A stretch of 64,000 nucleotides of DNA from CAVQMB01 sp963713445 (GCA_963713445.1 CAVQMB010000015.1:1-64000), one strand, 5' to 3'; numbered from the stretch's first letter, positions 8,259-17,840 are shown. Notes: generated by a model not told the origin, from the letters alone. Translations and numbers: made by a program.

Positions 8259-10913
8259 TCAGTCGTCCTGCTGCTCGATGTGCTTGCGCAGTGCGGCCTT
8301 TAGATCCGCTTGGGCATTGCTGTCGACGAGCGGCCTGCCCTCCGCGTCGGTAATAAAGAACAGGTCCTCGGCGCGTGCGCCAACGGTGGCGATCTTGGCA
8401 TTCTGGAGTTCGGTGCCGCAATCGGTAAATGCGCGCCCGATGCGGCACAGCAGGCCCGGGCGGTCTCCAGTGATGAGCTCCAGCTGAGTGCGCTGATTCA
8501 CTGTATCCTGGCGGAAGCTGATCTCGGTTGGCGTGGGGAAATGGCGTAACTGCCGTGCCCGCCGGCGGCTGGGAGCCGGGGGCCGCACGTCCGGGCGTCG
8601 TAGCAGCTGATTGAGCTGTTGCCTCAGGGCGGCAACAATTTCACGAATCCGTTGACGTTGCTCGATGATCTCACCGGAGCGTTCCAGCACCGTGAAGCTG
8701 TCCAGCGTGTAGCCGCCGCGGGTAGTGATGATCCGGGCATCGAGTACGGTCAGACCGAGCCGGTCGAGCGTTGCGGTGGTAGCGGCGAAGATGCCGCCGC
8801 AGTCGTGCATGTAAATGAACACCTCAGTGCCGCCGCGGCTGGGATCGGGACGGGCCAGTACCAGTGCCCGCGCGTCGTCGGCCTTTTTTAGAATGGCGCG
8901 GGTGTGCCAGACAATCTCGTCGACCGAATAACGCAGGAAATAGTCGTCACTGAAGCCGTTCCAGACCTCCCGACTGCGGCGCTGATCAATCCGTCTGCGG
9001 TGCAACTGCTCAGCGGCCTTGGTCTGGACTTCGCGAATTCTTTCCTCTTTGTCAATCGGATGATCCAGGCCGCGCCGCAAGGCCCGGCGGGTGGCTTCGT
9101 ACAGTTCGCGCAGCAGTGCCGCACGCCAACTATTCCAGAGTTTCGGGTCGGTGGCGCGAATGTCAGCTACGGTCAGTAGATAGAGATAGTCCAGATGCAG
9201 CTGGTCGCCCATCTGGCGTGCAAAGTCGTGGATGACATCAGGATCCTGAATATCCTTTTTCTGGGCGGTCAGCGACATGATCAAGTGATGCCGGACCAGC
9301 CAGCTGACCAGGCGGGTGTCGAATTCGCCGAGATTGTGGCGGCGGCAGAAGTGTTCGGCATCGGTAGCGCCCAATAGTGAATGATCGCCGCCGCGGCCTT
9401 TGGCGATGTCGTGGTACAGCGCAGCAACATAGAGCAGTTCGGGCTTGGGTAGCTTGCGGCTCAGCTCACTCAACTGGGGGAATTCGTGGCTGAACTGCGG
9501 CACGTAAAAGCGGCGCAGGTTCCGCAACACAAACAAAGTGTGCTGGTCGACGGTATAAGCATGGAATAAGTCGTACTGCATGCGGCCGACGATCTGGGCG
9601 AACTCAGGCAGGTAGGCGGCCAAGACACCGTAACGGTTCATGCGGCGCAAAGTGCGCGTAACCCGGTGAGGCTGGCGGAGGATCTCCATGAACAGACTGC
9701 GGGCGCGCAAGTCGGCGCGGAAACGCGCATCAATCAGATAGCAGTGATCGCGCACCAGGCGGATGGTCGCAGCGCGCACCCCCTTGAGTTCATCGTGTTG
9801 CTCAAGCAGCAGGAACAGCTCCAGCAGAGCGAATGGGTAGCGTTGGAAAACGCCACTGTGCTTAACTTCCAGGTAACCGCGCCGGGCCTGGAATCGGCGA
9901 TTGATGGATACCGGTTCGCCCGGATCATCTGCCAGCAGAATGGCTTCGTCGAACAACTGCAGCAGCATCTCGTTAAGCCGGTTGATCTCCATGATCGTAC
10001 GGTAGTAGCGCTGCATGAACTGTTCGACCGCCAGGCTTCCGGACCGGTCCTGGTAACCGAACTGCTGAGCCAGCTGGCGCTGGTGGTCGAACAGCAATCG
10101 ATCTTCCCTGCGCCCGGTCAGGAGATGCAAGGCAAACCGCACCTGCCACAGGAAATTCTGGCATTCCAGCAGGGTCTGATACTCGGCGTCGGTGAGAAAG
10201 TCGTGATCGACCAACTCGTGCAGCGTGGTTGCACCGAAGTGGCGTTTGCTGACCCAGGCCAGGGTTTGCAGGTCGCGCAATCCGCCCGGGCCTTCCTTGA
10301 TGTTGGGCTCGAGGTTGTAAGCTGTTTCATGGTAGCGCTGGTAACGCTGCTGCTGTTCGCTGCATTTGGCCTCGAAGAACGCCCGATTGGGCCAGATGGT
10401 GTCGGGGCCCGTTACCGTCTGCATTGCCACTAGCAGGGTGGCGTCGCCCGCAACCAGGCGGGCTTCCATCAGATTGGTGGCGGTCGTGATGTCAGCAGCG
10501 CCTTCACGGCGGCAGTCGGCGATCGTGCGCACGCTTTGCCCGACTTCGATGCCGATGTCCCACAGCAGCGTGAGGAAGGCGCTGATGGCGTCTTGGTGAG
10601 CGGCAATGCTGGTTTCGGTGCCGAGAACCATAATGTCGACGTCGGAACCCGGGTGCAGTTCGCCGCGGCCGTAACCGCCTACGGCTACCAGCGCCAGACC
10701 GTCGGTAGTGGCGGGGAGGAAATGCTGCCAGGCTTGTATCAGCAACTGATCGATCAGCCGCGCCCTGGCCGGTACGAGTTCGGCCGCTGGGGTGCCGCTG
10801 GCGAAACGTTCGGCAAGCGTGGCGCTGCCAACGCGCAGCGCCTGCTGCAGGATCCGCTGCAGGTGCGCGTTTTCATCCGTGGCCACGGGCTCCGGGCAAG
10901 GCCTGCTAGTCAT
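8259..10913 (-). CDS. glnD: Bifunctional uridylyltransferase/uridylyl-removing enzyme GlnD
   Basis: GlnD senses glutamine and uridylylates or de-uridylylates PII (GlnB/GlnK), controlling nitrogen assimilation. The nucleotidyltransferase motif GGYGRGELHPGSDVDIMVL lies at about residues 79-97. The HD phosphohydrolase domain holds LYVAALYHDIAKGRGGDHSL. Two ACT domains follow: VFIYMHDCGGIFAATTATLD and QLELITGDRPGLLCRIGRAF. I chose ATG 10913 (MTSRPCPEPVATDENAHL) because the longer upstream frame would run into map, which ends 15 bp away. The 884 residues match the family. Confidence 0.96.
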   Translation of the reverse strand: MTSRPCPEPVATDENAHLQRILQQALRVGSATLAERFASGTPAAELVPARARLIDQLLIQAWQHFLPATTDGLALVAVGGYGRGELHPGSDVDIMVLGTETSIAAHQDAISAFLTLLWDIGIEVGQSVRTIADCRREGAADITTATNLMEARLVAGDATLLVAMQTVTGPDTIWPNRAFFEAKCSEQQQRYQRYHETAYNLEPNIKEGPGGLRDLQTLAWVSKRHFGATTLHELVDHDFLTDAEYQTLLECQNFLWQVRFALHLLTGRREDRLLFDHQRQLAQQFGYQDRSGSLAVEQFMQRYYRTIMEINRLNEMLLQLFDEAILLADDPGEPVSINRRFQARRGYLEVKHSGVFQRYPFALLELFLLLEQHDELKGVRAATIRLVRDHCYLIDARFRADLRARSLFMEILRQPHRVTRTLRRMNRYGVLAAYLPEFAQIVGRMQYDLFHAYTVDQHTLFVLRNLRRFYVPQFSHEFPQLSELSRKLPKPELLYVAALYHDIAKGRGGDHSLLGATDAEHFCRRHNLGEFDTRLVSWLVRHHLIMSLTAQKKDIQDPDVIHDFARQMGDQLHLDYLYLLTVADIRATDPKLWNSWRAALLRELYEATRRALRRGLDHPIDKEERIREVQTKAAEQLHRRRIDQRRSREVWNGFSDDYFLRYSVDEIVWHTRAILKKADDARALVLARPDPSRGGTEVFIYMHDCGGIFAATTATLDRLGLTVLDARIITTRGGYTLDSFTVLERSGEIIEQRQRIREIVAALRQQLNQLLRRPDVRPPAPSRRRARQLRHFPTPTEISFRQDTVNQRTQLELITGDRPGLLCRIGRAFTDCGTELQNAKIATVGARAEDLFFITDAEGRPLVDSNAQADLKAALRKHIEQQDD

Positions 10914-10927
10914 CGACGGTGCCCGCT

Positions 10928-11695
10928 TCAACGGCCGTGTTGCGGTGACAATGTTAGTACCTCGTGGCCGGTTTCGGTAACCAGCAAGGTGTGCTCCCAC
11001 TGGGCTGAAATGCTGTGATCCTTCGTTACTACCGTCCAGGCATCCGGCAGCAGCTTGGTATGACGTCGGCCGGCGTTAATCATGGGTTCGATGGTGAACG
11101 TCATGCCCGGAACCAATTCCACACCGGTGCCGGGCTTACCGTAATGCAGTACCTGAGGCTCTTCGTGAAACTCGCGGCCGATGCCGTGCCCGCAGTATTC
11201 GCGCACCACAGAGCAGCGCTGGGCTTCGGCGTGGGTCTGAATAGCATGACCGATGTCGCCGAGCCGGATGCTGGGCTTCACCATGTCAATGCCGATCCAC
11301 AGGCACTCATAACTGACCTCGCAGGTCCGGCGTGCGATGATGGGTGGTTCGCCGGCGTAGAACATTCGGCTGGTATCGCCGTGATAACCATCCTTTATGA
11401 CGGTGATGTCAATATTGATGACATCACCCTTCTTTAGTTTCTTGGCCCCTGGTATGCCGTGACAGACCACGTGATTGACCGAGGTGCAGATTGACTTTGG
11501 GAAGCCACGATAGTTAAGCGGCGCCGGCACCGCCTGCTGCTCGTTGACAATATAGTCGTGGCAGCGCTGGTCCAGTTCCTCGGTAGTAACACCTTCTTGC
11601 ACGTAAGGGCCGATCATATCGAGCACTTCGGCGGCCAGACGGCCGGCAACACGCATCTTCTCGATCTCTTCGGGCGTCTTATAGGTAATACTCAT
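10928..11695 (-). CDS. map: Type I methionine aminopeptidase
   Basis: Map removes the initiator methionine from nascent proteins. All five metal ligands are visible: Asp in NIDITV, Asp in HGDTSRMF, His in GHGIGREFHEEP, Glu in FTIEPMI and Glu in QWEHTLL. The protein is 255 residues, starting MSITYKTPEEIEKMRVAGRL at ATG 11695. It is divergent from rpsB and probably co-transcribed with glnD (15-bp spacing), the usual gammaproteobacterial arrangement. Confidence 0.97.
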   Translation of the reverse strand: MSITYKTPEEIEKMRVAGRLAAEVLDMIGPYVQEGVTTEELDQRCHDYIVNEQQAVPAPLNYRGFPKSICTSVNHVVCHGIPGAKKLKKGDVINIDITVIKDGYHGDTSRMFYAGEPPIIARRTCEVSYECLWIGIDMVKPSIRLGDIGHAIQTHAEAQRCSVVREYCGHGIGREFHEEPQVLHYGKPGTGVELVPGMTFTIEPMINAGRRHTKLLPDAWTVVTKDHSISAQWEHTLLVTETGHEVLTLSPQHGR

Positions 11696-11830
11696 AATGA
11701 ACCTGCTGTTGGGGCAGGGAACAGTGGTAAGCCTGCCGGGGAAAGGGCGAGTTAGGTAGAGTTACTCAATGTTTTATGGTATAAAGCGCGCGCCCTACTG
11801 GCAACTCAATCTCACACATGCACCGACACG

Positions 11831-11888
11831 TGCAGCCGGGTGCTCTGCCGCCAGAACCGTCGATGGTCTGGGTGGCGGGGTCGCTGCA
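11831..11888 (+). promoter_or_regulatory. Structured 5' leader of rpsB, probable S2 autoregulatory element
   Basis: The untranslated leader of rpsB can fold into a nested hairpin. The outer arms are TGCAGC (11831-11836) and GCTGCA (11883-11888), and the inner arms GCCGCCAGA (11847-11855) and TCTGGGTGGC (11867-11876) pair with one bulge and one G-U. The ribosome site AGGAG (11923-11927) lies just downstream. In enterobacteria rpsB-tsf is repressed by S2 acting on such a leader. The assignment here is by position and structure, not by alignment. A TATAAA at about 11780 may be the -10 of the upstream promoter. Confidence 0.5.
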
Positions 11889-11935
11889 TGGGGTGCATGG
11901 AGGCTCAACCCCTCTGAAATTCAGGAGTAACTCCG

Positions 11936-12703
11936 ATGGCTAACGTATCGATGCGCCAGATGCTGGAAGCTGGCGTGCATTTCGGGCATCAGACCCGTTA
12001 CTGGAACCCCAAGATGGCGCCGTATATTTTCGGCGAGCGCAGCAAGATCCACATCGTTAATCTGGAACGTACGCTGCCCCTCTACAATGATGCCCTGAAC
12101 TATGTCGGCCAGCTGGCCGCCAAAGGCGGCAAGGTTCTGTTCGTAGGGACTAAGCGGGCTGCCCGCGAATCGGTCCGCGAGGCGGCCCTGCGTTGTAAAA
12201 TGCCCTATGTCAATTACCGTTGGCTCGGCGGCATGCTGACCAACTTCAAGACGGTGCGCCAGTCGATTAAACGACTCAAAGATCTTGAGGCCATGGCCGA
12301 GGACGGCAGTTTCGACCGCCTGTCGAAAAAAGAGGTGATCGGCCTGCGTCGCGAAATGGAGAAGCTGGAGCGCAGCCTCGGTGGTATCAAGCACATGTCC
12401 AGCCTTCCCGATGCCATGTTCGTCATCGATGTAGGCTACGAGAAGATTGCTATTCAGGAGGCCACCAAACTGGGTGTTCCGGTGGTCGGTGTGGTCGATA
12501 CCAATAACTCGCCGGACGGTATCGCCTATGTTATCCCGGGCAACGACGACGCTATACGCTCAATCCAGCTCTACACGGAAGGTGCTGCTGATGCCGTACT
12601 TGACGGCCAGCAGGCCGTGGCTCACGCAACCGGTGACAGCGAGGAATTCGTCGAAGTCGACGATAACAATGCCGCTGAAGACGCGGGTACCGCGGCGGGC
12701 TGA
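11936..12703 (+). CDS. rpsB: 30S ribosomal protein S2
   Basis: S2 binds late to the small subunit and bridges head and body through 16S rRNA and S1. The sequence MANVSMRQMLEAGVHFGHQT and RYWNPKMAPYIFGERSKIHI is unmistakable, and VNYRWLGGMLTNFKTVRQSI carries the second S2 signature. The 255 residues include a short acidic tail (EEFVEVDDNNAAEDAG). The ribosome site AGGAG lies 8 bp before ATG. It heads the translation/envelope block and is followed by tsf after 75 bp. Confidence 0.98.
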   Translation: MANVSMRQMLEAGVHFGHQTRYWNPKMAPYIFGERSKIHIVNLERTLPLYNDALNYVGQLAAKGGKVLFVGTKRAARESVREAALRCKMPYVNYRWLGGMLTNFKTVRQSIKRLKDLEAMAEDGSFDRLSKKEVIGLRREMEKLERSLGGIKHMSSLPDAMFVIDVGYEKIAIQEATKLGVPVVGVVDTNNSPDGIAYVIPGNDDAIRSIQLYTEGAADAVLDGQQAVAHATGDSEEFVEVDDNNAAEDAGTAAG

Positions 12704-12709
12704 ACCCTG

Positions 12710-12738
12710 GCAGGCGCGGTCTGTTGTGCTGCGCCTGC
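12710..12738 (+). promoter_or_regulatory. rpsB-tsf intergenic hairpin, attenuator-like
   Basis: A perfect 8-bp inverted repeat, GCAGGCGC (12710-12717) and GCGCCTGC (12731-12738), encloses a 13-nt loop. It starts seven bases after the rpsB stop and has no T-run after it. It is probably an RNA-stabilising or partial terminator structure that sets the S2:EF-Ts ratio rather than a full terminator. Confidence 0.5.
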
Positions 12739-12778
12739 CGTCATCAAGGCACATCTAACGGACAGAGGTAGAGTCGAC

Positions 12779-13660
12779 ATGGCACAGATCAGTGCAGCCC
12801 TTGTCAAGGAACTGCGCGAACGCACCGGTTCGGGCATGATGGAATGCAAAAGGGCGTTGCAGGAAACCGATGGCGACATCGAAGCCGCCATTGAGCAGCT
12901 GCGCAAGACCGGTCAGGCCAAAGCCGAGAAGAAGGCGGGGCGTGCTGCCGCCGAAGGCCAGATTGTTATTCGCCACAGCGATGACAACCGCACCGCGGTG
13001 ATGGTCGAAATCAATTGCGAAACCGATTTCGTCGCCAAGGACGAGAATTTCCGCCAGTTCGCCACTGCGGTGGCCGATCTCGTATTGCGTGAACAACCAC
13101 CCGATCTCTCGGCTTTATCGGGGATGGCTCTGGCCGGTGGCGAGACGGTGGAGGAAGCCCGTAAGGCTCTGATTGCCCGGATCGGCGAGAATATCGCGCC
13201 GCGGCGCTTCGCCATCGTGCACACCACTGGCAATCTGCTGGGTAGCTACTCCCATGGCGGCCGTATCGGCGTGATCGTCGAGCTGGAAGGCGGTGATGCC
13301 GGATTGGCCAAAGATCTGGCGATGCATATCGCCGCCAGCAGGCCTCTGTGTGTGAGTGCTGAGCAGGTGCCGGCTGAGATTCTGGATAAGGAACGCGAAA
13401 TCTATCGTGCCCAGGCCGAGCAGGAGGGTAAGCCGGCCAATATCGTCGAGAAGATGGTTGAGGGTCGGGTGCGCAAGTATCTCAAGGAAATTACCCTGGT
13501 TGGCCAGCCATTTGTCAAAGATCCGGACAATAGCGTGGAGCAGCTGCTGGCCGCCGCCAAGGCAAGAGTCGTTGGCTTCGAGCGCTTGGAACTCGGTGAA
13601 GGGGTCGAGAAAAAGGCCGACAACTTTGCCGAAGAGGTCATGGCTCAAGTGCGCGTGTGA
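12779..13660 (+). CDS. tsf: Translation elongation factor Ts
   Basis: EF-Ts is the guanine nucleotide exchange factor for EF-Tu. The N-terminal domain carries the signature RERTGSGMMECKRAL, and INCETDFVAKDENF is the core signature that contacts EF-Tu. Length is 293 residues, close to E. coli. The start is ATG 12779, with GAGGTAGAG about 6-14 bases upstream. It is co-transcribed with rpsB and followed by pyrH. Confidence 0.98.
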   Translation: MAQISAALVKELRERTGSGMMECKRALQETDGDIEAAIEQLRKTGQAKAEKKAGRAAAEGQIVIRHSDDNRTAVMVEINCETDFVAKDENFRQFATAVADLVLREQPPDLSALSGMALAGGETVEEARKALIARIGENIAPRRFAIVHTTGNLLGSYSHGGRIGVIVELEGGDAGLAKDLAMHIAASRPLCVSAEQVPAEILDKEREIYRAQAEQEGKPANIVEKMVEGRVRKYLKEITLVGQPFVKDPDNSVEQLLAAAKARVVGFERLELGEGVEKKADNFAEEVMAQVRV

Positions 13661-13717
13661 CCCCAGTGCCGCGCATGTTATCTGGATACCCCGTAATGGC
13701 CTGCTAGCGAGTTGCCG

Positions 13718-14440
13718 ATGGATGACAGCCGACCGGTTTACCGACGAATTCTCCTGAAACTCAGCGGCGAGGCGCTTATGGGCGACGCCGATTACGGTGT
13801 TGATCCAAATATGCTGAGCCGCATTGCCAGCGAAGTTGCGGAACTAAACCGGCTTGGCGTCGAAATCGGCATCGTGATCGGCGGTGGCAACTTGTTCCGT
13901 GGTGCCGGTATGGCCGCCGCTGGCATGGATCGCGTGACCGCCGATCACATGGGTATGCTGGCCACGGTGATGAACGCACTGGCGTTGCAGGATGCCCTGG
14001 AGCGGCACAGCATCTACGCTCGGGTGATGTCGGCCATCCGCATCAATGAGGTGTGCGAGGACTACATACGCCGGCGGGCCGTGCGCCACATGGAGAAAGG
14101 GCGGGTAGTGATCTTCGCCGCCGGCACCGGGAATCCGTTTTTCACCACGGACTCTGCAGCCAGCCTGCGCGCGATCGAAGTCAATGCTGATATCATGCTA
14201 AAAGGGACTAAGGTCGACGGTGTGTATTCAGCCGATCCGTTCGAAGATCCCACCGCCCAACGTTACCGTCAGCTGACCTATAGTGAAGCCCTCACTCGCG
14301 AACTTAAAGTCATGGATGCGACGGCTCTGGTGATGTGCAAAGAACATGGCATGCCGGTCAAGGTATTTAATGTCTACACGCCGGGTGAGCTGCTGCGGGT
14401 CGTTTGCGGTGCTGATGTGGGCACTGCCGTGGTGAGCTGA
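13718..14440 (+). CDS. pyrH: UMP kinase
   Basis: PyrH phosphorylates UMP to UDP and is an allosteric hexamer of the amino-acid kinase family. Visible motifs are YRRILLKLSGEALMGDADYG, IGIVIGGGNLFRG, the Asp-rich DRVTADHMGMLATVMN, and GTGNPFFTTDSAASLRAIE. I prefer ATG 13718 (MDDSRPVYRRIL) to the TTG two codons earlier, giving 240 residues as in the family. It has its standard neighbours tsf and frr. Confidence 0.97.
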   Translation: MDDSRPVYRRILLKLSGEALMGDADYGVDPNMLSRIASEVAELNRLGVEIGIVIGGGNLFRGAGMAAAGMDRVTADHMGMLATVMNALALQDALERHSIYARVMSAIRINEVCEDYIRRRAVRHMEKGRVVIFAAGTGNPFFTTDSAASLRAIEVNADIMLKGTKVDGVYSADPFEDPTAQRYRQLTYSEALTRELKVMDATALVMCKEHGMPVKVFNVYTPGELLRVVCGADVGTAVVS

Positions 14441-14498
14441 AGCGCCTGTTCGCCGCCGTAATAGCGGTATCGTACCCTTTTGCCAGAGGAGCCAGTCG

Positions 14499-15056
14499 AT
14501 GATTGAAGACATCAAAAAAGATGCCAAGGAGCGGATGAACAAGAGCCTTGACAGTCTCAAACAGGAACTCGCCAAGCTGCGGACCGGGCGGGCGCATCCA
14601 AGCCTGCTCGAGCATATTCATGTCGACTATTACGGCAGCGACGTACCGCTCAATCAAGTCGCCAGCGTCACCGTATCCGATCCGCGGACTCTGGCGGTGC
14701 AGCCGTGGGAGCAGAAGATGGTGCCGGTTGTCGAGAAGGCTATCATTACCTCCGATCTCGGACTCAACCCCTCCACGGCTGGTAACATGATTCGCATCGC
14801 AATGCCCCCGCTGACGGAGGAACGGCGCCGCGATCTGGTAAAGGTGGTGCGCCATGAGGGAGAGAACGCCCGAGTCGCCATTCGCAACATCCGTCGCGAC
14901 GCCAACCACCACCTGAAACAGCTGCTCAAGGATAAGGATATTACCGAGGACGAGGAGCGGCATGCCGAGGACACGATACAGAAGTTGACTGATCACTATG
15001 TCGGTCAAGTGGACGACATGCTGACCCATAAGGAAGATGAATTGATGGAAGTCTGA
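14499..15056 (+). CDS. frr: Ribosome recycling factor
   Basis: RRF splits post-termination ribosomes together with EF-G. The 185-residue length and the conserved segments LRTGRAHPSLLEHIHVDYYG, IRIAMPPLTEERRRDLVKVV and VAIRNIRRDANHHLKQL are diagnostic. A strong ribosome site, AGAGGAG, precedes ATG 14499. It is the last gene of the translation segment before isoprenoid and lipid genes begin. Confidence 0.98.
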   Translation: MIEDIKKDAKERMNKSLDSLKQELAKLRTGRAHPSLLEHIHVDYYGSDVPLNQVASVTVSDPRTLAVQPWEQKMVPVVEKAIITSDLGLNPSTAGNMIRIAMPPLTEERRRDLVKVVRHEGENARVAIRNIRRDANHHLKQLLKDKDITEDEERHAEDTIQKLTDHYVGQVDDMLTHKEDELMEV

Positions 15057-15086
15057 CACCAGCCGTCGCTGACGACGGCAGGGTCG

Positions 15087-15848
15087 ATGTACATGAGTGG
15101 AGCCCAGCAACAGCCCGATGGCTTGCTGCCCCGGCATATCGCCATCATCATGGATGGTAACGGCCGCTGGGCACAGCATCGCAGTCTACCGCGGCCGGCT
15201 GGCCATCGTGAAGGCGCGCGCGCTGCCCGCCGTGTGATCGAGGATTGCGCCCGGCGGGGAGTGGAAGTGCTGACGCTGTTCGCTTTCAGCAGTGAGAACT
15301 GGCGCCGGCCCACGAGCGAGGTCAGGTTGTTAATGGACCTGTTTCTTGCGACCTTGCGCAACGAATCGCGGCAGCTTCACCGGCACAACATCCGCTTGCG
15401 ACTGATCGGCGAGCGTCAGGCTTTTTCTGCGAAATTGCGGCATCAGATTGATCGCGCCGAGCACCTGACCGCAGGCAATACGGGTCTAACACTGGTTATC
15501 GCGGCCAACTACGGTGGCCGCTGGGATATCGCCCGCGCTGCGGCGCAACTGGCGCGCGAAGTGGCTGCCGGACAGCTGGCCGCAGAGGCGATTACGGCCG
15601 AACATCTCAAACCTTATCTGTGCCTCGGCGACCTGCCGGAACCGGATTTGTTCATTCGCACCGGTGGGGAACAGCGCATCAGCAATTTTCTGCTCTGGCA
15701 ACTGGCCTACACCGAGCTGTATTTCTGTGAACGATTATGGCCTGACTTCGATACAGCCGACCTGGATGCGGCACTGGCAGCATTTGCCCGGCGTCAACGC
15801 CGCTTTGGCATGACGGCTGAGCAGCTCGGGTGCTCTCCGGGTGCTTAG
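15087..15848 (+). CDS. uppS: Undecaprenyl diphosphate synthase (cis-prenyltransferase)
   Basis: UppS makes the C55 undecaprenyl diphosphate carrier used for peptidoglycan, O-antigen and, in this organism, L-Ara4N. The catalytic Asp lies in HIAIIMDGNGRWAQ. AFSSENWRRP and the terminal DLFIRTGGEQRISNFLLWQL with TELYF are family signatures. The 253 residues start at ATG 15087, with ATG 15093 as an alternative start. The 3' end overlaps cdsA by 8 bp. Confidence 0.97.
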   Translation: MYMSGAQQQPDGLLPRHIAIIMDGNGRWAQHRSLPRPAGHREGARAARRVIEDCARRGVEVLTLFAFSSENWRRPTSEVRLLMDLFLATLRNESRQLHRHNIRLRLIGERQAFSAKLRHQIDRAEHLTAGNTGLTLVIAANYGGRWDIARAAAQLAREVAAGQLAAEAITAEHLKPYLCLGDLPEPDLFIRTGGEQRISNFLLWQLAYTELYFCERLWPDFDTADLDAALAAFARRQRRFGMTAEQLGCSPGA

Positions 15849-16662
15849 GCAGCGGGTCATAACCGGATTAATCTTGGCCGCGCTGGCGATTGCAAGTGTG
15901 TTGCTGTTGCCGGCACCAGCGTATGCGCTGCTGCTGGGCGCCGGTGTGTTGCTGGCGGGCTGGGAATGGGGCGCCTTGCTTGGGTTTGACCACCGTGCAC
16001 GCTATCGGTACTGTGGCATGCTAGCGCTGTTATTGACTGCGATCTGGTTGCTCCGTGGCAAGGTAGTCTCCGCGTGGGTTCTACTGGCGGTGAGCGGTGG
16101 TTTTTGGTTACTGGCGCCACTTTGGCTGATTTGGTTTGCCGGCCGGCCAAGGCACCCTGCGCCGCGTGGGCTACTGGGCCTGGCTGGCGTGGCGGTGACG
16201 TGTGGTGCCTGGTTGGCCCTGTTGACACTGCGACAACGTTTCGTTGCCGGCCCGGCCTTAGTGGTTTTTCTATTGTTTATGACCTGGGTCGCGGATACAG
16301 CTGCCTATTTCGCTGGACGTCGCTGGGGATACTACCGGCTGGCCCCGCGTATTAGCCCGGGCAAAACCTGGGAAGGTGCGATCGGGGCGCTGTTGGCCGT
16401 GTTGGTCTTGGCCTGTATTGGTGCTGGGGTATTTGGCCTGAACTGGCCGGGATTCATTCTGCTGTGTATGGTGACGGCGGTGTTTTCCATCATCGGCGAT
16501 CTGTTTGAAAGCATGATCAAGCGCCAGCATGGGGTCAAGGATAGTGGTCAGCTGTTGCCCGGTCATGGCGGGGTGCTCGACCGGATCGATAGTCTCAGTG
16601 CCACTGCGCCCATATTTGTCCTGGGCCTGGGGCTGTTGCTGCACTGGGGGGGGCGCTTATGA
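15841..16662 (+). CDS. cdsA: Phosphatidate cytidylyltransferase
   Basis: CdsA is an integral membrane enzyme that forms CDP-diacylglycerol from phosphatidic acid and CTP. About eight hydrophobic segments are visible. The C-terminal signature ESMIKRQHGVKDSG followed by PGHGGVLDRIDSL is complete, as is the catalytic-site segment GRRWGYYRLAPRISPGKTWE. The start is GTG 15841 inside the end of uppS. The stop overlaps the dxr start (ATGA), indicating a tight operon. Confidence 0.95.
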   Translation: MLRQRVITGLILAALAIASVLLLPAPAYALLLGAGVLLAGWEWGALLGFDHRARYRYCGMLALLLTAIWLLRGKVVSAWVLLAVSGGFWLLAPLWLIWFAGRPRHPAPRGLLGLAGVAVTCGAWLALLTLRQRFVAGPALVVFLLFMTWVADTAAYFAGRRWGYYRLAPRISPGKTWEGAIGALLAVLVLACIGAGVFGLNWPGFILLCMVTAVFSIIGDLFESMIKRQHGVKDSGQLLPGHGGVLDRIDSLSATAPIFVLGLGLLLHWGGRL

Positions 16663-17840
16663 TTGGGGTCACGATTCTGGGAGCGACCGGCTCCATCGGT
16701 GCCAGTACCCTGTCGGTGCTGGGGCAGCATCCCGATCGGTTCCGAGTCGTCGCGCTGACCGCTAACGACAATGTGGATGCCATGGCGCGGCTGTGCCGGC
16801 AATGGCGCCCCGAGTTTGTGGTGATGCGCGATCCCGGGGCTGCGGCCAGTCTGCGTGAGCGGCTGGTACGGGAACGGCTGGCCAGCGAAGTATTAAGCGG
16901 TTTGGATGGCCTCGAACAGGTCGCGTCATTGCCTCAGACAGATTACGTCATGGCCGCCATCGTGGGTGCCGCCGGATTGATGCCCGCCATGGCCGCCGCG
17001 CGGGCTGGAAAGCGGGTTCTTTTGGCCAATAAGGAAGCGCTGGTAATGGCGGGACCTTTGTTCATGGCCGCGATCCGCGACAGCGGCGCCGAACTGCTGC
17101 CGATTGACAGCGAACACAACGCCTTGTTCCAGTGCCTGCCGGCCGATTTTCAGCGGGGGCTTGATACGGTCGGGGTGCGCCGGTTGTTGCTGACCGCCTC
17201 GGGTGGACCGTTTCGCGATATGCCGGCGGCGGCACTGGCGACGGTTACCCCGGAACAGGCCTGTGCCCACCCCAACTGGTCGATGGGGCGCAAAATCTCA
17301 GTCGATTCCGCGACTCTGATGAACAAGGGTCTGGAGCTGATCGAGGCCTGCTGGCTGTTCAATGCAAGCCCGTCCCAGGTCGAGATTGTGGTCCATCCGC
17401 AGAGCGTGATTCACTCGATGGTGGAGTATCGCGACGGTTCGGTGCTGGCACAGTTGGGCAATCCCGATATGCGTACCCCGATAGCCCATGCCCTGGCATG
17501 GCCAGAGCGGGTCGGTGCTGGTGTGACGCCACTCGACCTGCCGCGGCTGGGAGCGCTGGAGTTCCAGCCACCTGACGAGGACCGTTTTCCCTGTCTGCGG
17601 CTGGCGCGACAGGCCTTGGCCGCGGGCAGTCACGCCGCGGTGGTGTTGAACGCAGCCAACGAGGAGGCGGTGGAGGCATTCCTGCAGTGCCGGTTGCCTT
17701 TCACCGATATTCCCAGGGTGATTGAGACAGTGTTGGAACGACTGGGCGGTGCCCCGCCGACAACGCTGGAGCACATTCTGGCCTTGGACGAGGCAGCCCG
17801 GGTCGAGTCCCGGGCCTGGTTGCTTCAGCGCGGGGCTTAA
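16659..17840 (+). CDS. dxr: 1-deoxy-D-xylulose 5-phosphate reductoisomerase
   Basis: Dxr is the committed step of the MEP isoprenoid pathway and the target of fosmidomycin. The NADPH motif GATGSIGASTL is at the N-terminus, with LLANKEALVMAG, LPIDSEHNALFQCL (metal and substrate ligands) and WSMGRKISVDSATLMNKGLE following. The 393 residues match the family. It starts in a 4-bp overlap with cdsA and ends directly at the ATG of rseP. Confidence 0.98.
   Translation: MIGVTILGATGSIGASTLSVLGQHPDRFRVVALTANDNVDAMARLCRQWRPEFVVMRDPGAAASLRERLVRERLASEVLSGLDGLEQVASLPQTDYVMAAIVGAAGLMPAMAAARAGKRVLLANKEALVMAGPLFMAAIRDSGAELLPIDSEHNALFQCLPADFQRGLDTVGVRRLLLTASGGPFRDMPAAALATVTPEQACAHPNWSMGRKISVDSATLMNKGLELIEACWLFNASPSQVEIVVHPQSVIHSMVEYRDGSVLAQLGNPDMRTPIAHALAWPERVGAGVTPLDLPRLGALEFQPPDEDRFPCLRLARQALAAGSHAAVVLNAANEEAVEAFLQCRLPFTDIPRVIETVLERLGGAPPTTLEHILALDEAARVESRAWLLQRGA

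Noticed and set aside
9666..10433. A 255-codon plus-strand open frame inside glnD
   Set aside because: Antisense shadow of the intact GlnD frame; no supporting signal.
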